A stretch of 45,579 bases of DNA, from positions 1 to 45,579 of the forward strand of contig JAAYVL010000040.1 of NCBI GenBank assembly GCA_012517205.1, read 5' to 3'. This document shows positions 33,029-41,769 of the stretch, in pieces. Numbering within the stretch: position 1 is the first letter of the stretch; every line of letters starts with the position of its first letter. The stretch is from Verrucomicrobiota bacterium. Its GTDB lineage: Bacteria; Verrucomicrobiota; Verrucomicrobiia; Limisphaerales; UBA8199. The translations under genes were made by a program, and so were the position numbers. The notes beneath the pieces are model-generated. The model had not been told where the DNA came from, did no database searches, and saw only the letters and a program-made list of their open reading frames with translations.

Positions 33029-34173
33029 GGACGGGAACCAAGCCCCAGCCACTGGACCGAGACCGGCGCGCCGTTGGCGGCGCGTCGCATCAGGTCACCA
33101 ATCACGTTCAGATAGCTTGAGAAGTCCAGGGAGTGAAGCATTCGGGTGCCGGCGGTCTGGAAGCCGTTTCGCACCGTGTCGTAGTTGGACGCGATTGACT
33201 GCAGGCACTGGATGAATGCGCCGACGTCCCCTGCAGGAAAACGAACGCCAGCGTTAAAGTGGCGGGCCAGCTCGCCCAGGCCGCCTGCATCCGCGAGGAT
33301 TACAGGCACCTGAGCTTCTGCGGCTTCGCAGAATATGCGTCCGAAGGGTTCGGCGAAGCTGGGGATGGCCAGCAGGTGGGTCGCGGCGAATTCTGCGGCA
33401 ACATCGTCGCGGTAGCCCCGGAACTCGATCCATTCCGTTAGCCTGTGCCGCTTGACCAGAGTTTTGATACGCAAGCCCTCTGCCGGAGTCGCGGCGTCGC
33501 CAACAAAGCGGAAATGAAAACGACGCAGGTTTGCCTGCTTCAGCAGCCGGGCAGCCTCAACAATGAAGTAATGCCCCTTTCCTTCACATACCCTGCCCAA
33601 CACGGTAACCTCAAGCAAACCGTGGCACGGGCTCGGGAGAGGAAGGGGGCGGCGGAGGCCTTTGGGCTTGTAACCTAAGTAGACGGTCGAGCGCCGGCCT
33701 ACGGGCACAGTGCAATGGTCGGCGATGAATTGCGAATTGCAGACGAAGGTCGAGACAAGATGGTGTTGGGCTGTGAGGCGGCTTACCCAACGGGCGTCCT
33801 CGAGCGTCTGTACCTGGCAGAGAACTGGAATGCGGAGCTGGCGGGCGATGGCGGCAGCAGGGCGCAAGATGCCGCCTTGATTGACATAAACGAGTGCCGG
33901 CCTATGGCGGAACCAGTGCCGTGCCAAACGAGCGTAACCGAGCAGCCTCTTCCAGCGAGACCGCTTTGCAGTAGTGGCGCCAAGCAGCTCCCGGCAGGTG
34001 ACGCCACTTCGGCGCAAGTGCGCGGCCAACGGGGCGGCGCGAGGCAGGACGGCCTCGATCTGAAACGCGCCAGGGTCAAGGGCCCCGAGGATTTCCAGCA
34101 GGGCGAGCTCGGAGCCGTAGAGAAGTCCAGACGGCTCCAAGACGCTGACTGGAGTAGGGAGCGGCACGCTCAT
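33025..34173 (-). CDS. Glycosyltransferase family 4
   Basis: A 382-residue GT-B enzyme. The N-terminus has LEPSGLLYGSELALLEILGAL, the middle LVYVNQGG and VCNSQFIADH, and the C-terminal domain VTVLGRVCEGKGHYFIVEAARLL and SFAEPFGRIFCEAAEAQVPVI (E-x7-E type). ATG 34173 overlaps the preceding stop in an ATGA junction; the longer frame reads into the neighbour. It is one of three glycosyltransferase genes linked by 4-base overlaps (31910-35348), which must be translated together. Confidence 0.87.
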   Translation of the reverse strand: MSVPLPTPVSVLEPSGLLYGSELALLEILGALDPGAFQIEAVLPRAAPLAAHLRRSGVTCRELLGATTAKRSRWKRLLGYARLARHWFRHRPALVYVNQGGILRPAAAIARQLRIPVLCQVQTLEDARWVSRLTAQHHLVSTFVCNSQFIADHCTVPVGRRSTVYLGYKPKGLRRPLPLPSPCHGLLEVTVLGRVCEGKGHYFIVEAARLLKQANLRRFHFRFVGDAATPAEGLRIKTLVKRHRLTEWIEFRGYRDDVAAEFAATHLLAIPSFAEPFGRIFCEAAEAQVPVILADAGGLGELARHFNAGVRFPAGDVGAFIQCLQSIASNYDTVRNGFQTAGTRMLHSLDFSSYLNVIGDLMRRAANGAPVSVQWLGLGSRP

Positions 34174-35348
34174 TCCCGACGGGTGGAGTCGGCCACGGCG
34201 GTTTTGATCCATCCCAAGACAGGCTCGAACTGGCGCTCGTAGTGGAATTGATCGAGGTGCAAGCTCCGTGAGTTCCGGGCCATGTCCTGCCGCACAGTAT
34301 GGCTATTCAGCAAGGCGCAGACGTCCCGGCCGATGGCCTCGGGAGAACGCGCATCCACACAGCGGCCGCAGCCGCCTTTCTCGACAATGTCCGCGACACC
34401 CGGGCCAGTATTCGTTATCTGCGCGAGGCCAAGGGCCATGTATTCGAACCGCTTATTGATTGCGCCGGCGGAGTAGAGCCAATTGCGGGTCGTGGGTTGG
34501 ATTAGAGCTATGCCGATGTCGGCCCCCGCCGCCAAAGCCAGCGCTTCGCGATGAGGCCGGCAACCAAGAAACAAGAGACGGTCCGCCGTCCCGACCTCCG
34601 CAGCAACCTGGTGAAGGCGTTGCTTAATGTCGGCGGAGCAGGGACCGATGAGAACAAATAGGCTTTGGGCCGGCCACCAAAGCATGGACGCTGCGGCCTC
34701 CAGCACTCCCTGATCCCATCCGACGCTTCCCAGATAGCAGACTGTCTTCCATCCGCTCTTGCCTTGTTCCGCCAATAGTTCTCCGAGCGGAGATGGCGGA
34801 ACAGTGTCCATCCTCATTGGGCAGTTCATCACGACGGTGGGCAGCTTCACCAAACGGACGTCCTGCTGATAACATTGAGCGCGCCAGGCGTCGGAGAACA
34901 CAACCAGGTCGGCCTCGCGGCTGAAGCGAGCGGCTCGGGCACGCCCCAGCCTCGGTCCCAATCCTTCGCCCGCTTCCGGATCCGGCAACTCATGGAAGTG
35001 GTACACGGTCCGGTGCCTGACCGCCTTGGGTTTGACAAAGACGCCAGCCAGGATGTCGTAAGCGAGTACGACTCGAGGGCAATAAACCTGAATTCGTGAG
35101 TGAACGGCGCGAGCAAACTTCAACCAGTTGGCCCACCGCCGAACGAACGATGGCAACGGCTCGGTTTTCGAATTCCAGGCCCGATGTACCTGCCAGCGCC
35201 GGACGGAGGGATGAAGTGCCGCCTCCGGAGAGTCTCCGCTCAACTCAAGGACGCCTACCCGCAGTCCCGCCTTCGCCAGAAGCGCTACCTGATTGAGGCT
35301 CGGCGGGTAATTCTCAAGCGGGGCTCGGAGGATGGTGAGGACGTCCAT
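34170..35348 (-). CDS. Glycosyltransferase (GT4-like)
   Basis: A 392-residue GT-B-like protein. Visible parts: MDVLTILRAPLENYPPSLNQVALLAKAGLRV, YHFHELPDPEAG, ADLVVFSDAWRAQCY, TVCYLGSVGWDQGVLEAAASM and a C-terminal INKRFEYMALGLAQITNTGPG. The family E-x7-E motif is weak, so it is a divergent member. ATGA junction with the next gene. Upstream, a 93-base gap to the GT4 gene at 35442 holds a repeat tract. Confidence 0.8.
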   Translation of the reverse strand: MDVLTILRAPLENYPPSLNQVALLAKAGLRVGVLELSGDSPEAALHPSVRRWQVHRAWNSKTEPLPSFVRRWANWLKFARAVHSRIQVYCPRVVLAYDILAGVFVKPKAVRHRTVYHFHELPDPEAGEGLGPRLGRARAARFSREADLVVFSDAWRAQCYQQDVRLVKLPTVVMNCPMRMDTVPPSPLGELLAEQGKSGWKTVCYLGSVGWDQGVLEAAASMLWWPAQSLFVLIGPCSADIKQRLHQVAAEVGTADRLLFLGCRPHREALALAAGADIGIALIQPTTRNWLYSAGAINKRFEYMALGLAQITNTGPGVADIVEKGGCGRCVDARSPEAIGRDVCALLNSHTVRQDMARNSRSLHLDQFHYERQFEPVLGWIKTAVADSTRRE

Positions 35349-35365
35349 TCAAAAAGCTGGGCCAG

Positions 35366-35401
35366 AAGACCACGAAACCACGGACTACGAGACTATGCGA
35401 C
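35366..35401. repeat. GGACCACGA-type repeat tract
   Basis: AGACCACGAAACCACGGACT followed by ACGAGACTATGCGAC: successive 8-9-base variants of one unit, between two glycosyltransferase genes. Confidence 0.75.
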
Positions 35402-35441
35402 TCCTAAACAGAGCGGAAACCGGGAAGGTGTAAAACTACAA

Positions 35442-36578
35442 TCAGGCTGCAGAGTTCTCTTTGAGCTGGGCCAAGAGATTCCGCAGGCGAGTCGCAACGA
35501 CTTCCGCCGAACTGACGCGGCCAAAAAGGTCAAGAGCGGTCCTGCAACGCTGTTCGTAGTCGTGTGGCGACTCACGGAGGATTCTTAGCATGGCGCCCGC
35601 TAGTGAGGACACATCCCTGGGAGGAACGAGAATGGCGGCCTTCGAACCGTTGAGAAGCTCCGGTATACTGCCTACCGTGGTGGCAATGACTGGGACGCCG
35701 TGCTGCGCCGCTTCCAGCAGGACCAAGGGATAGCCCTCATGGTAGGAGGGCAAGACCAGACAACGCGATCGCGACAGAACGTCCATGGCCTCGATCCGAG
35801 TTGAGAAGAAACGGAGCGTCACGTTTTGCGATACGCCCAGTTCGCGCGCCAGCGTTTCAAACGGCTTTTCATCACCTGCCCCGCAGATTAGGACGTTCAC
35901 GGCCGGGTACTCCCCGGCTACGATAGCTGTCGCCTTGATCAACTCACTCAGCCCCTTTTCGCTGTCCCGCCGCCCAAGGAAGATGAAGTCGGCCGCGAAC
36001 CCGTTGTCGCGCAGTCCCATGGTCCCGCTGTCCCATTTCTGCTTTCTGCTTTCTGCTTTCTGCTTTTCGGACTCGTCTTCCACCCAGAAAGGCAATCGCA
36101 AGATGGGACCTTGGTACCCGTAGGTCCGGCGGATGTGTTGATCAATGGCCTTGGAAGGAGAAAGCAGGCCGCGGCAACGGGAGAGCAACCGGGCGGCTTC
36201 CCGGTCAACGAACTTGTTGCCCGGATTGGCGTTGGTTAGTTCCCAGATGAGAAGTTGGTTCGCGCTGGCACTCTTTAGGAGATATCTAGCCAGCAGCGTC
36301 ACACCTGCCACGAAGACCAGGTTGGGTTGCTCGCGGCGAATGCGGCGACTTGCCTGCCAGGCAAGACACTGCCCCGGCCAATCCCTTCGGCAGCCTTTCA
36401 GCAGCCATGGCCGCACTACTTCAAATTGATCGGTGGATTCCTGTCCCGCCCATGACTCGTGTCGGGCGAAGCAGGTCACTTTCAGTCCCAGCCGTGCCAG
36501 TTCCCGGCAGAGCAACCAGGTCGCCAGGTAAGCCCCCGCCTTTCGCCCCAGAACGTCGCTGACGACAAACGCAGTCAT
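35442..36578 (-). CDS. Glycosyltransferase family 4 with in-frame heptad-repeat insertion
   Basis: A 378-residue GT-B enzyme: VLGRKAGAYLATWLLCRELARLGLKVTCF at the N-terminus, LSPSKAIDQHIRRTYG, the donor-binding DFIFLGRRDSEKGLSELIKA, and SYHEGYPLVLLEAAQHGVPVI with the E-x7-E type motif. Between the two domains lies SEKQKAESRKQKWDSGTMGL, encoded by a GCAGAAA-type repeat tract (36012-36068), exactly at the inter-domain linker. ATG 36578 is used; a TTG just upstream is possible. The insertion seems tolerated because the linker is flexible. Confidence 0.87.
   Translation of the reverse strand: MTAFVVSDVLGRKAGAYLATWLLCRELARLGLKVTCFARHESWAGQESTDQFEVVRPWLLKGCRRDWPGQCLAWQASRRIRREQPNLVFVAGVTLLARYLLKSASANQLLIWELTNANPGNKFVDREAARLLSRCRGLLSPSKAIDQHIRRTYGYQGPILRLPFWVEDESEKQKAESRKQKWDSGTMGLRDNGFAADFIFLGRRDSEKGLSELIKATAIVAGEYPAVNVLICGAGDEKPFETLARELGVSQNVTLRFFSTRIEAMDVLSRSRCLVLPSYHEGYPLVLLEAAQHGVPVIATTVGSIPELLNGSKAAILVPPRDVSSLAGAMLRILRESPHDYEQRCRTALDLFGRVSSAEVVATRLRNLLAQLKENSAA
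36012..36068. repeat. GCAGAAA heptad repeat tract inside a glycosyltransferase gene
   Basis: On the plus strand TTTCTGC repeats four times (36036-36066) after three GTCCCATG-like units (36013-36035). On the minus strand it is read in frame as Lys/Gln/Glu/Ser-rich sequence. Three units make 21 bases, so expansions by three keep frame. Confidence 0.85.
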
Positions 36579-36591
36579 CAAAACAAGACCT

Positions 36592-36704
36592 TAAATCAGG
36601 AAGCTGAAATCAGAGTCCAGAGAGCAGGGTAGCACGCTGAAACCTGAAATGCTGAAAGGGGACTACGGACTGCTGACTACTGGGCCACTGACCCCGGGAC
36701 TGCT
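36592..36704. repeat. Mixed GCTGAAA / GGACTACGG repeat tract
   Basis: Units GCTGAAAT, GCTGAAACC, CTGAAAT, GCTGAAAGG are followed by GGACTACGGACT, GCTGACTACTGGG and CCACTGACCCCGGGACT units. The tract fills the gap before the GT4 gene and runs into the 3' end of the GNAT-like gene, where it encodes the last 12 or so residues. Confidence 0.8.
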
Positions 36705-37844
36705 GCGGCGCGGGACAAAGCAGTGCTTGACGCGCTGGAGCCGGGAGATCAGGCAGTTTCTCCAGCTCCGTGACTTGAACACGATCCATTCCTGTTCATC
36801 GTGCCCTGTCGCGAGCGGTTCCTTGTATTCGTCGCCGCCCGGCATGAACTGGAATTCTTTCAGCGCCGGATTATTGAGGCAGTGGCGAATAACGGAAACA
36901 ATGGTAACGAATCCCGGCTTCGCCTCCGGGCAGGCTGCGTAGTTCAACCCGGACTGATAGAAATAGACTTTTCCGTCATGGACGAAGTTATATAGCAGGC
37001 CGACGGTCGGGCCCGCGGCGACGCGAACCAACTGGATTGCGCCTGCGGCAAACGTCCGCCGAATCAAGGTGCGGTGAAAGGAGACAAACCGCCTGGATGC
37101 GAAAGCGGTTCGTTCTCCCCGATGAGTCCAGGTCTGCCGACTCAACTCAGCGAGCTCATCGAGCATCAGCAGGGCCTCCTCCGCTGTTTGCGCTTGGACG
37201 ACCGTAGTTGGACCATAGTCCTTGAAGAATCGCCGGATCCGCGTCCGCGTCTTCGTCCGAAGCACGCTTTCGTACGGTTGCTGCGAATCCCTGAGCTGGG
37301 CAAGGTCCAGAAAGTAGTTCTTCCGGATAATTCTCTCTTCAAGGGCATCCGCAAACAAGCCCCGTAGTTCGTCGAGCGGCAGCCCCTGACAAAAGCCATC
37401 GAGGACACATTCATCCCATGGCTGACGGCAGATGTAATCGTAGAGCGCCCGGCATACGCACTTTTCCCAGCCCGCCAGGCAAAGTAGGTTGTTAAACTCG
37501 ATGTAAGGGCTGTCACCGGGGTCTTCCCCGCTGGTGTTGAGGAAGAGGCGTCGGACACGGAACGGGCCATGTCGGCGGAGCCGGCGCACCACGAGACAGG
37601 CGGCGACAGCGACGCTGCCGGCACGGACTATGACAATCTCAACCGGCATCACCGCCGCAAAGGTCGTCAGCCATGATTCCACCCACCCCTGCGAAACGAA
37701 GAACGTGGCGTAAGGGGAGTCACGCTCCAACTGCTTCCAAACACTCGCCACCTCGGTCCACGCTGCCGCTGGCCGGGAAACGATGGAAAGCTCCTTGGCG
37801 GCCTCCAGCTTGCCTGGATTGGCTTGGACTGCTAGATCTTTCAC
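36663..37844 (-). CDS. GNAT-fold acyltransferase of the CelD/BcsL (FemAB-like) type
   Basis: A 393-residue protein. An N-terminal domain with SPYATFFVSQGWVESWLTTF leads to a C-terminal GNAT-like domain with RTKTRTRIRRFFKDYGP, FHRTLIRRTFAAGAIQLVRVAAG, VGLLYNFVHDGKVYFYQSGLN and FQFMPGGDEYKEPLATG. These are marks of the Acetyltransf_6/CelD family that is frequent in exopolysaccharide and exosortase loci. It likely acylates a sugar or peptide group. GTG start with AAGG upstream. The last residues (SPGVSGPVVSSP) come from a repeat tract. Confidence 0.82.
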   Translation of the reverse strand: MKDLAVQANPGKLEAAKELSIVSRPAAAWTEVASVWKQLERDSPYATFFVSQGWVESWLTTFAAVMPVEIVIVRAGSVAVAACLVVRRLRRHGPFRVRRLFLNTSGEDPGDSPYIEFNNLLCLAGWEKCVCRALYDYICRQPWDECVLDGFCQGLPLDELRGLFADALEERIIRKNYFLDLAQLRDSQQPYESVLRTKTRTRIRRFFKDYGPTTVVQAQTAEEALLMLDELAELSRQTWTHRGERTAFASRRFVSFHRTLIRRTFAAGAIQLVRVAAGPTVGLLYNFVHDGKVYFYQSGLNYAACPEAKPGFVTIVSVIRHCLNNPALKEFQFMPGGDEYKEPLATGHDEQEWIVFKSRSWRNCLISRLQRVKHCFVPRRSSPGVSGPVVSSP

Positions 37845-37934
37845 CGTGTTGCCTTTTGCTGGGCGTCAGTTGGCCAAGGCTCAAATCACCGGCGATTTTG
37901 CCCATGCGGCTGGCCAATGATGGGTTCACGCCGG

Positions 37935-39068
37935 CTACCGTTTCACTCGGTCCTTGATCGTCTGGACGGCATTATCCCATTGCGCGGCGAAGCCGGCCAG
38001 TTGCGCGGCAAGCTCGGCCACCGGCGTTTCACTAACGAAAAAGCGCGGAATGGCCAGCGGATCTTCGCCAGCCCTGGCCGCGCCGACACAGCAGGTTACC
38101 GCCGTCTGGTGCCCGGCAGCGGCGAGCATTTGCCTCGTCTGTCCGTTGTAATCGCCGGTCTCCCCCCGTGGATAAGCAAAGTGCCGGCAGGCCTTGCCCA
38201 ACCGTGCTTCGATGGCCTGTTTGGCGGTTGAGATTTGAAGGCGGGCAAACTCCGGGTCCCGGCACAAACCAAGGATGCAATGTGTTTGCGTGTGAGAACC
38301 CACTTCGAGAACATCGCCAGCAGAGGCTAATTCTGTCCACGTAGCCAGACGAAAGCAGCCCAACTGGCTCTCACCCGATAAGGCATACTGGGATTCGATA
38401 GAACTCCACCAAGCGTCCATTTGCTCCTGTGGTACTTGCGTCAGGATGGCCTTAATCAAGGCTGCAGGCCAGGAGACGGAATCATCTATAACTGTAGGGC
38501 GCTGTTGGAACTGGCATTTTTCGTTCGCCAGGCACCGCAGTTCCTGGGCACGAGCGCTTGAGCCTGTCAACTGGAACCACCATGGGATGACTGCGCGTTC
38601 TATCCAACCGGGGTTGACATAGACGATCGCCTTCACCCCGTACTTCCTCAGCAGAGGAACCGCATTCCTGACCACGTTCGCATATCCATCGTCGAAAGTG
38701 ATCACGAAGCGCAAACCAGGCATCGGGCGAGCCTGTTGTTCTCCAGCGCAGCCTCCCAATTCATCCAGTGTCGCGACCTTTCCCCAGTTTTTGAAGAACT
38801 GCAAGTGCCGCTCGAACAAGTCCTTGGAAGTGAAGAGCGCCTGCGCATGCTCCGACACGCCGTGGTAGGCCAGTACCACATAATGCGTGCCCCGGTAACG
38901 CCGAGCGGCGAGGAACTTCGCCAGGCCGGTGTTGTACATAGCGGAAAAGGTTCCCGACCGCAGCTTCATCAGCCCGCGCCCGAGCCTGCTGCCGCGGCAG
39001 CGAATCCTGCCGCCGACCTGGCCAGCCGAACTGGTTAAGTCGGTCTGCCTGTCAGCCTCGCACATCAT
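37935..39068 (-). CDS. Polysaccharide deacetylase (NodB fold)
   Basis: A 377-residue carbohydrate esterase family 4 protein. The catalytic TFDDGY motif (residues near 128), the metal-binding SHTQTH motif (near 268) and the FAYPRGETGDYN motif are present. The first 35 residues before a basic/hydrophobic stretch may be dispensable; ATG 39068 overlaps the previous stop (ATGA) and a second Met at 38969 is an alternative. The YVVLAYHGVSEH start of the domain is typical of the exosortase-associated deacetylases. It should remove N-acetyl groups from the polysaccharide. Confidence 0.88.
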   Translation of the reverse strand: MMCEADRQTDLTSSAGQVGGRIRCRGSRLGRGLMKLRSGTFSAMYNTGLAKFLAARRYRGTHYVVLAYHGVSEHAQALFTSKDLFERHLQFFKNWGKVATLDELGGCAGEQQARPMPGLRFVITFDDGYANVVRNAVPLLRKYGVKAIVYVNPGWIERAVIPWWFQLTGSSARAQELRCLANEKCQFQQRPTVIDDSVSWPAALIKAILTQVPQEQMDAWWSSIESQYALSGESQLGCFRLATWTELASAGDVLEVGSHTQTHCILGLCRDPEFARLQISTAKQAIEARLGKACRHFAYPRGETGDYNGQTRQMLAAAGHQTAVTCCVGAARAGEDPLAIPRFFVSETPVAELAAQLAGFAAQWDNAVQTIKDRVKR

Positions 39069-41038
39069 CGCATTACTTCCTCTCCTCCGGCTTGGGGGCT
39101 CAGGGCCGCATCTGGATACAGGTGAGGATCAAAAACGGCATCACGATAGTAAGGTCCCCAGTACTCCGCGCCGTATCTCAAGGACGGCCGGAGCCTCCGG
39201 TAGGCAAATCTCGCAAGGCGGCCTTCTTCTCCCAACCATTGCGACAGCGCCCATTTTCGTCGCAACCGCTGCAGGTTTCTTGTCGCGACGGCGACTTCCG
39301 AGTCTTCCAGCGGACATTCCGGGTGGTGCAGCAGTTGACTCAGCCAGTCTAAATCCGCCATGGAGCGCGCGAAGTCACCTCGCTCACGGTGTCTGAGCTG
39401 CTGGCTGCCACGGCGATAGCCAGCCAAACCGCCATAGACCAGCAGGACGGGGGCGGTTCGGGCCATTTCCAGATGCAGCCGGGCGGGAGCTGAAGGACAA
39501 TCGGCCTTCAAGCCTCCAGAGGACTTCCACGCATCCCGACGATATACCATACCGGTGGGGCTTTCCCATAGAGTTACGGCGCCAAAATACTCTTGCTGGT
39601 AGGCCTCACGCGGGGTCTGAAGCTTGGGGGCCAGATACTGAGGGGCCACCCCCTCACACGACTGGATCAGTCCTGCCTGCCGATATTTCTGCCCGAAGTA
39701 CAACAGATGTTCCAGGCAGTGCGGATAGAGCAGATCATCCGCATGCAGGAACTTCACGAATTCTCCCCGGGCTGCCTCGGCACCGCGATTGTGATTGGCC
39801 CACTTGCCCAGTCGTTGCTCGTTCCGCAACAGGCGTACGCGCGGGTCGCTCGCAAAAGATGCGGCGATCTGCGCCGTCCGGTCGGTGCTGGCGTCATCCA
39901 CAATAAGTAATTCCCAATTGCCGAACCGTTGGTCCTGGACGCTCTTAATAGCTTCGCCAATGGTGCGCTCAGCATTGTAAGCGGGAATCAGCACACTCAC
40001 TACAGGGGGAGAAGCTGAAACGCTGACATGCTGAAAAGCTGAAACCTTCGCTGAGAGACCACTGACAATGGGACTACGGGACGACGGACTGGGTGAAAAG
40101 GGCTGAAAGCTGGGAACTGAGGCCTGAGAGCCGGCGGGCTGTACGCAGAAGGCCTTCAAAACCGCACTAAAGGAGAGGCCGGCTTCCTTGACCAACCGCC
40201 GAGCGAGGTCCAGTTTCATGTGGAGCATCGCGTTAATGACTGACCGCCCATAGTACGCGTGCCACTTTTGCGCAAACGCCTTTCGTTCCTGGATGCTCAG
40301 CGGACAATCCTCTGCCCAGAGCGCCTCCATGGCAAAGCGGAATCGTCGGCCGGACACCTCGGCGATAGCTGCAGCACTACGCTTCTCGAAGATACTCTCC
40401 TGCTCGTCATGGAGACGCCACCAGTAAAGTCCCGGAGCGATGATGGCCACCCCGTGGCGCCTGGCCATCGTCAGCCAACACAGTCCATCACTGGTATGTC
40501 GCGCCTCGTTGAACCGCCCAATGGCCTCGAAATCCGCGCGCCGGACGATGGTGCTCACCGGGCCGGCGTCCAACAACCCTCCCCCCCCATAATCGTAAAG
40601 GTAGGTCTCGCGGGGGGAAAGCATCGCAGGGGACAATACGCCAGGCACTGAAGAACTAATGCCGAACCCGGCTTGGGGAAACATTTCCATGGCGTGCACC
40701 ATGGTTTCCAGACAATGCGGATAGATCAGATCATCCGCATCCACATACTTGAGATACTTCCCTTTAGCCAGCGATGCCGCCCGGTTCCGATTGGCATAAT
40801 CGCCCAGATTGCGCTCGTTTCGATAGACTTTCACTCTCCGGTCAGCCTGATATCGCTGGGCAATCTGCAAGGATGGGTCCCGGGAACAGTCATCCGTGAT
40901 GATGAGCTCGAAATTGCGGTAGGTTTGGGCGAGCACACTTTCAATGGCTGTCGCCACATACTTCTCCCGGTTATACACCGTGATCAGCACACTGACCATC
41001 GGTTCCCCGTTTGTCTCGCCTTTCACCACCTCGGCCAC
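39065..41038 (-). CDS. Double-domain family 2 glycosyltransferase
   Basis: About 657 residues holding two GT2 (GT-A) domains. The first starts VSVLITVYNREKYVATAIESV with ITDDCS and KYVDADD; the second starts VSVLIPAYNAERTIGEAIKSV with IVDDAS and KFLHADD. The two have similar layout and each ends in a similar helical tail, so the gene arose by duplication or fusion. The 40-residue linker between them (PSFQPFSPSPSSRSPIV...VSAFQHVSVS) is encoded by a heptad-repeat tract (40012-40135). GTG 41038 overlaps the FkbM remnant by 16 bases; ATG 40999 with GGGGAA upstream is a good alternative start. Confidence 0.88.
   Translation of the reverse strand: MAEVVKGETNGEPMVSVLITVYNREKYVATAIESVLAQTYRNFELIITDDCSRDPSLQIAQRYQADRRVKVYRNERNLGDYANRNRAASLAKGKYLKYVDADDLIYPHCLETMVHAMEMFPQAGFGISSSVPGVLSPAMLSPRETYLYDYGGGGLLDAGPVSTIVRRADFEAIGRFNEARHTSDGLCWLTMARRHGVAIIAPGLYWWRLHDEQESIFEKRSAAAIAEVSGRRFRFAMEALWAEDCPLSIQERKAFAQKWHAYYGRSVINAMLHMKLDLARRLVKEAGLSFSAVLKAFCVQPAGSQASVPSFQPFSPSPSSRSPIVSGLSAKVSAFQHVSVSASPPVVSVLIPAYNAERTIGEAIKSVQDQRFGNWELLIVDDASTDRTAQIAASFASDPRVRLLRNEQRLGKWANHNRGAEAARGEFVKFLHADDLLYPHCLEHLLYFGQKYRQAGLIQSCEGVAPQYLAPKLQTPREAYQQEYFGAVTLWESPTGMVYRRDAWKSSGGLKADCPSAPARLHLEMARTAPVLLVYGGLAGYRRGSQQLRHRERGDFARSMADLDWLSQLLHHPECPLEDSEVAVATRNLQRLRRKWALSQWLGEEGRLARFAYRRLRPSLRYGAEYWGPYYRDAVFDPHLYPDAALSPQAGGEEVMR
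40012..40135. repeat. Mixed heptad repeat tract forming the linker of a double GT2 gene
   Basis: GCTGAAAC, GCTGACAT, GCTGAAAA, GCTGAAACC, then GAGAGACCACTGAC, GGGACTACGGGACGACGGACT and GCTGAAAGCTGGG units. The coding strand reads the complement, which avoids the TGA present in the GCTGAAA orientation. Confidence 0.8.
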
Positions 41039-41757
41039 ACCCAGAAGACCTTGCTATAGAAGGCGAGCGCGTTGTTCGCATACTGCTTCAAGAAGCTGTC
41101 ATGGACATAAAAGCAGTCATAGCCGGGTATCTCTTTGATGAGGACATAACTGTGCTCGCTCAGCTTCCTTCGCAAGCCCGGGCTCGGGCGTTCGACGGTC
41201 ATGCACTTGAAACCATACTCCTGCAGATCAAAGCCCGCGAAGACTCGCTCTTCCGCTCCCTCGACGTCAATCGAGAGGTAATCCATCTGCCGGGGCGCGC
41301 CCTGCTTCCTCAACAGGCTATTCAGGGTCGTCGTCCGCATGGGCACGACATTCCGGCCATCACTCGCCCGGTTGTCCGTGTCCGGCGACACAATACCTCC
41401 GAATGCGCCTTCCGCGGCAAATTGGACTGAGCGCTCACACGAGTCGAGGCAGGCGTTGACGCAAGTGGCCTTGCGGTTCTTTTGAAGCTTTAAGAACGTA
41501 TCCCGGTTCGCCTCAATGCAAATGCCAGACCAGCCATAGCGGCGCTCCAGAAGATAGGTGTTGCTGATGTGAATTCCATCATGGGCGCCTATGTCCAGAA
41601 AGTATCAATTTCTCTTCTCATTGAACACTTCGCCAAAAACCCAGAGATCCTGAGCTGCCTGCGCCAGGCAAACAGGCTCAAGTCGCAGCAGGCGCCTGAT
41701 TGCTTGCTTTACCGCCGACGGGGTCCACCGAGCCACGGAACGTATCAGTGTATGCAT
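41023..41757 (-). pseudogene. FkbM-family methyltransferase interrupted by one in-frame TGA
   Basis: Translation from ATG 41757 (GAGGG upstream) gives 50 codons ending in WVFGEVFNEKRN, then TGA (41607-41605), then YFLDIGAHDGIHISNTYLLERRYGW and an uninterrupted frame to 41023 (244 codons in all). The family expects Gly between the Asn and the Tyr-Phe, so a single GGA-to-TGA change explains the break. The rest keeps SAM-binding DIGAHDG, CIEANRD, LSIDVEGAEERVFAGFD. Other genes here use TGA as stop, so recoding to Gly is unlikely. Overlaps at 41023 with the next gene remain intact. Either a recent nonsense mutation or a sequencing error. Confidence 0.85.
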
Positions 41758-41769
41758 GAGAAATTGCCC

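Noticed and set aside
41605..41607. TGA as selenocysteine or as a reassigned codon
   Set aside because: The family has Gly here, not Cys; I see no obvious selenocysteine-insertion hairpin after it, and TGA ends several intact genes in the window.
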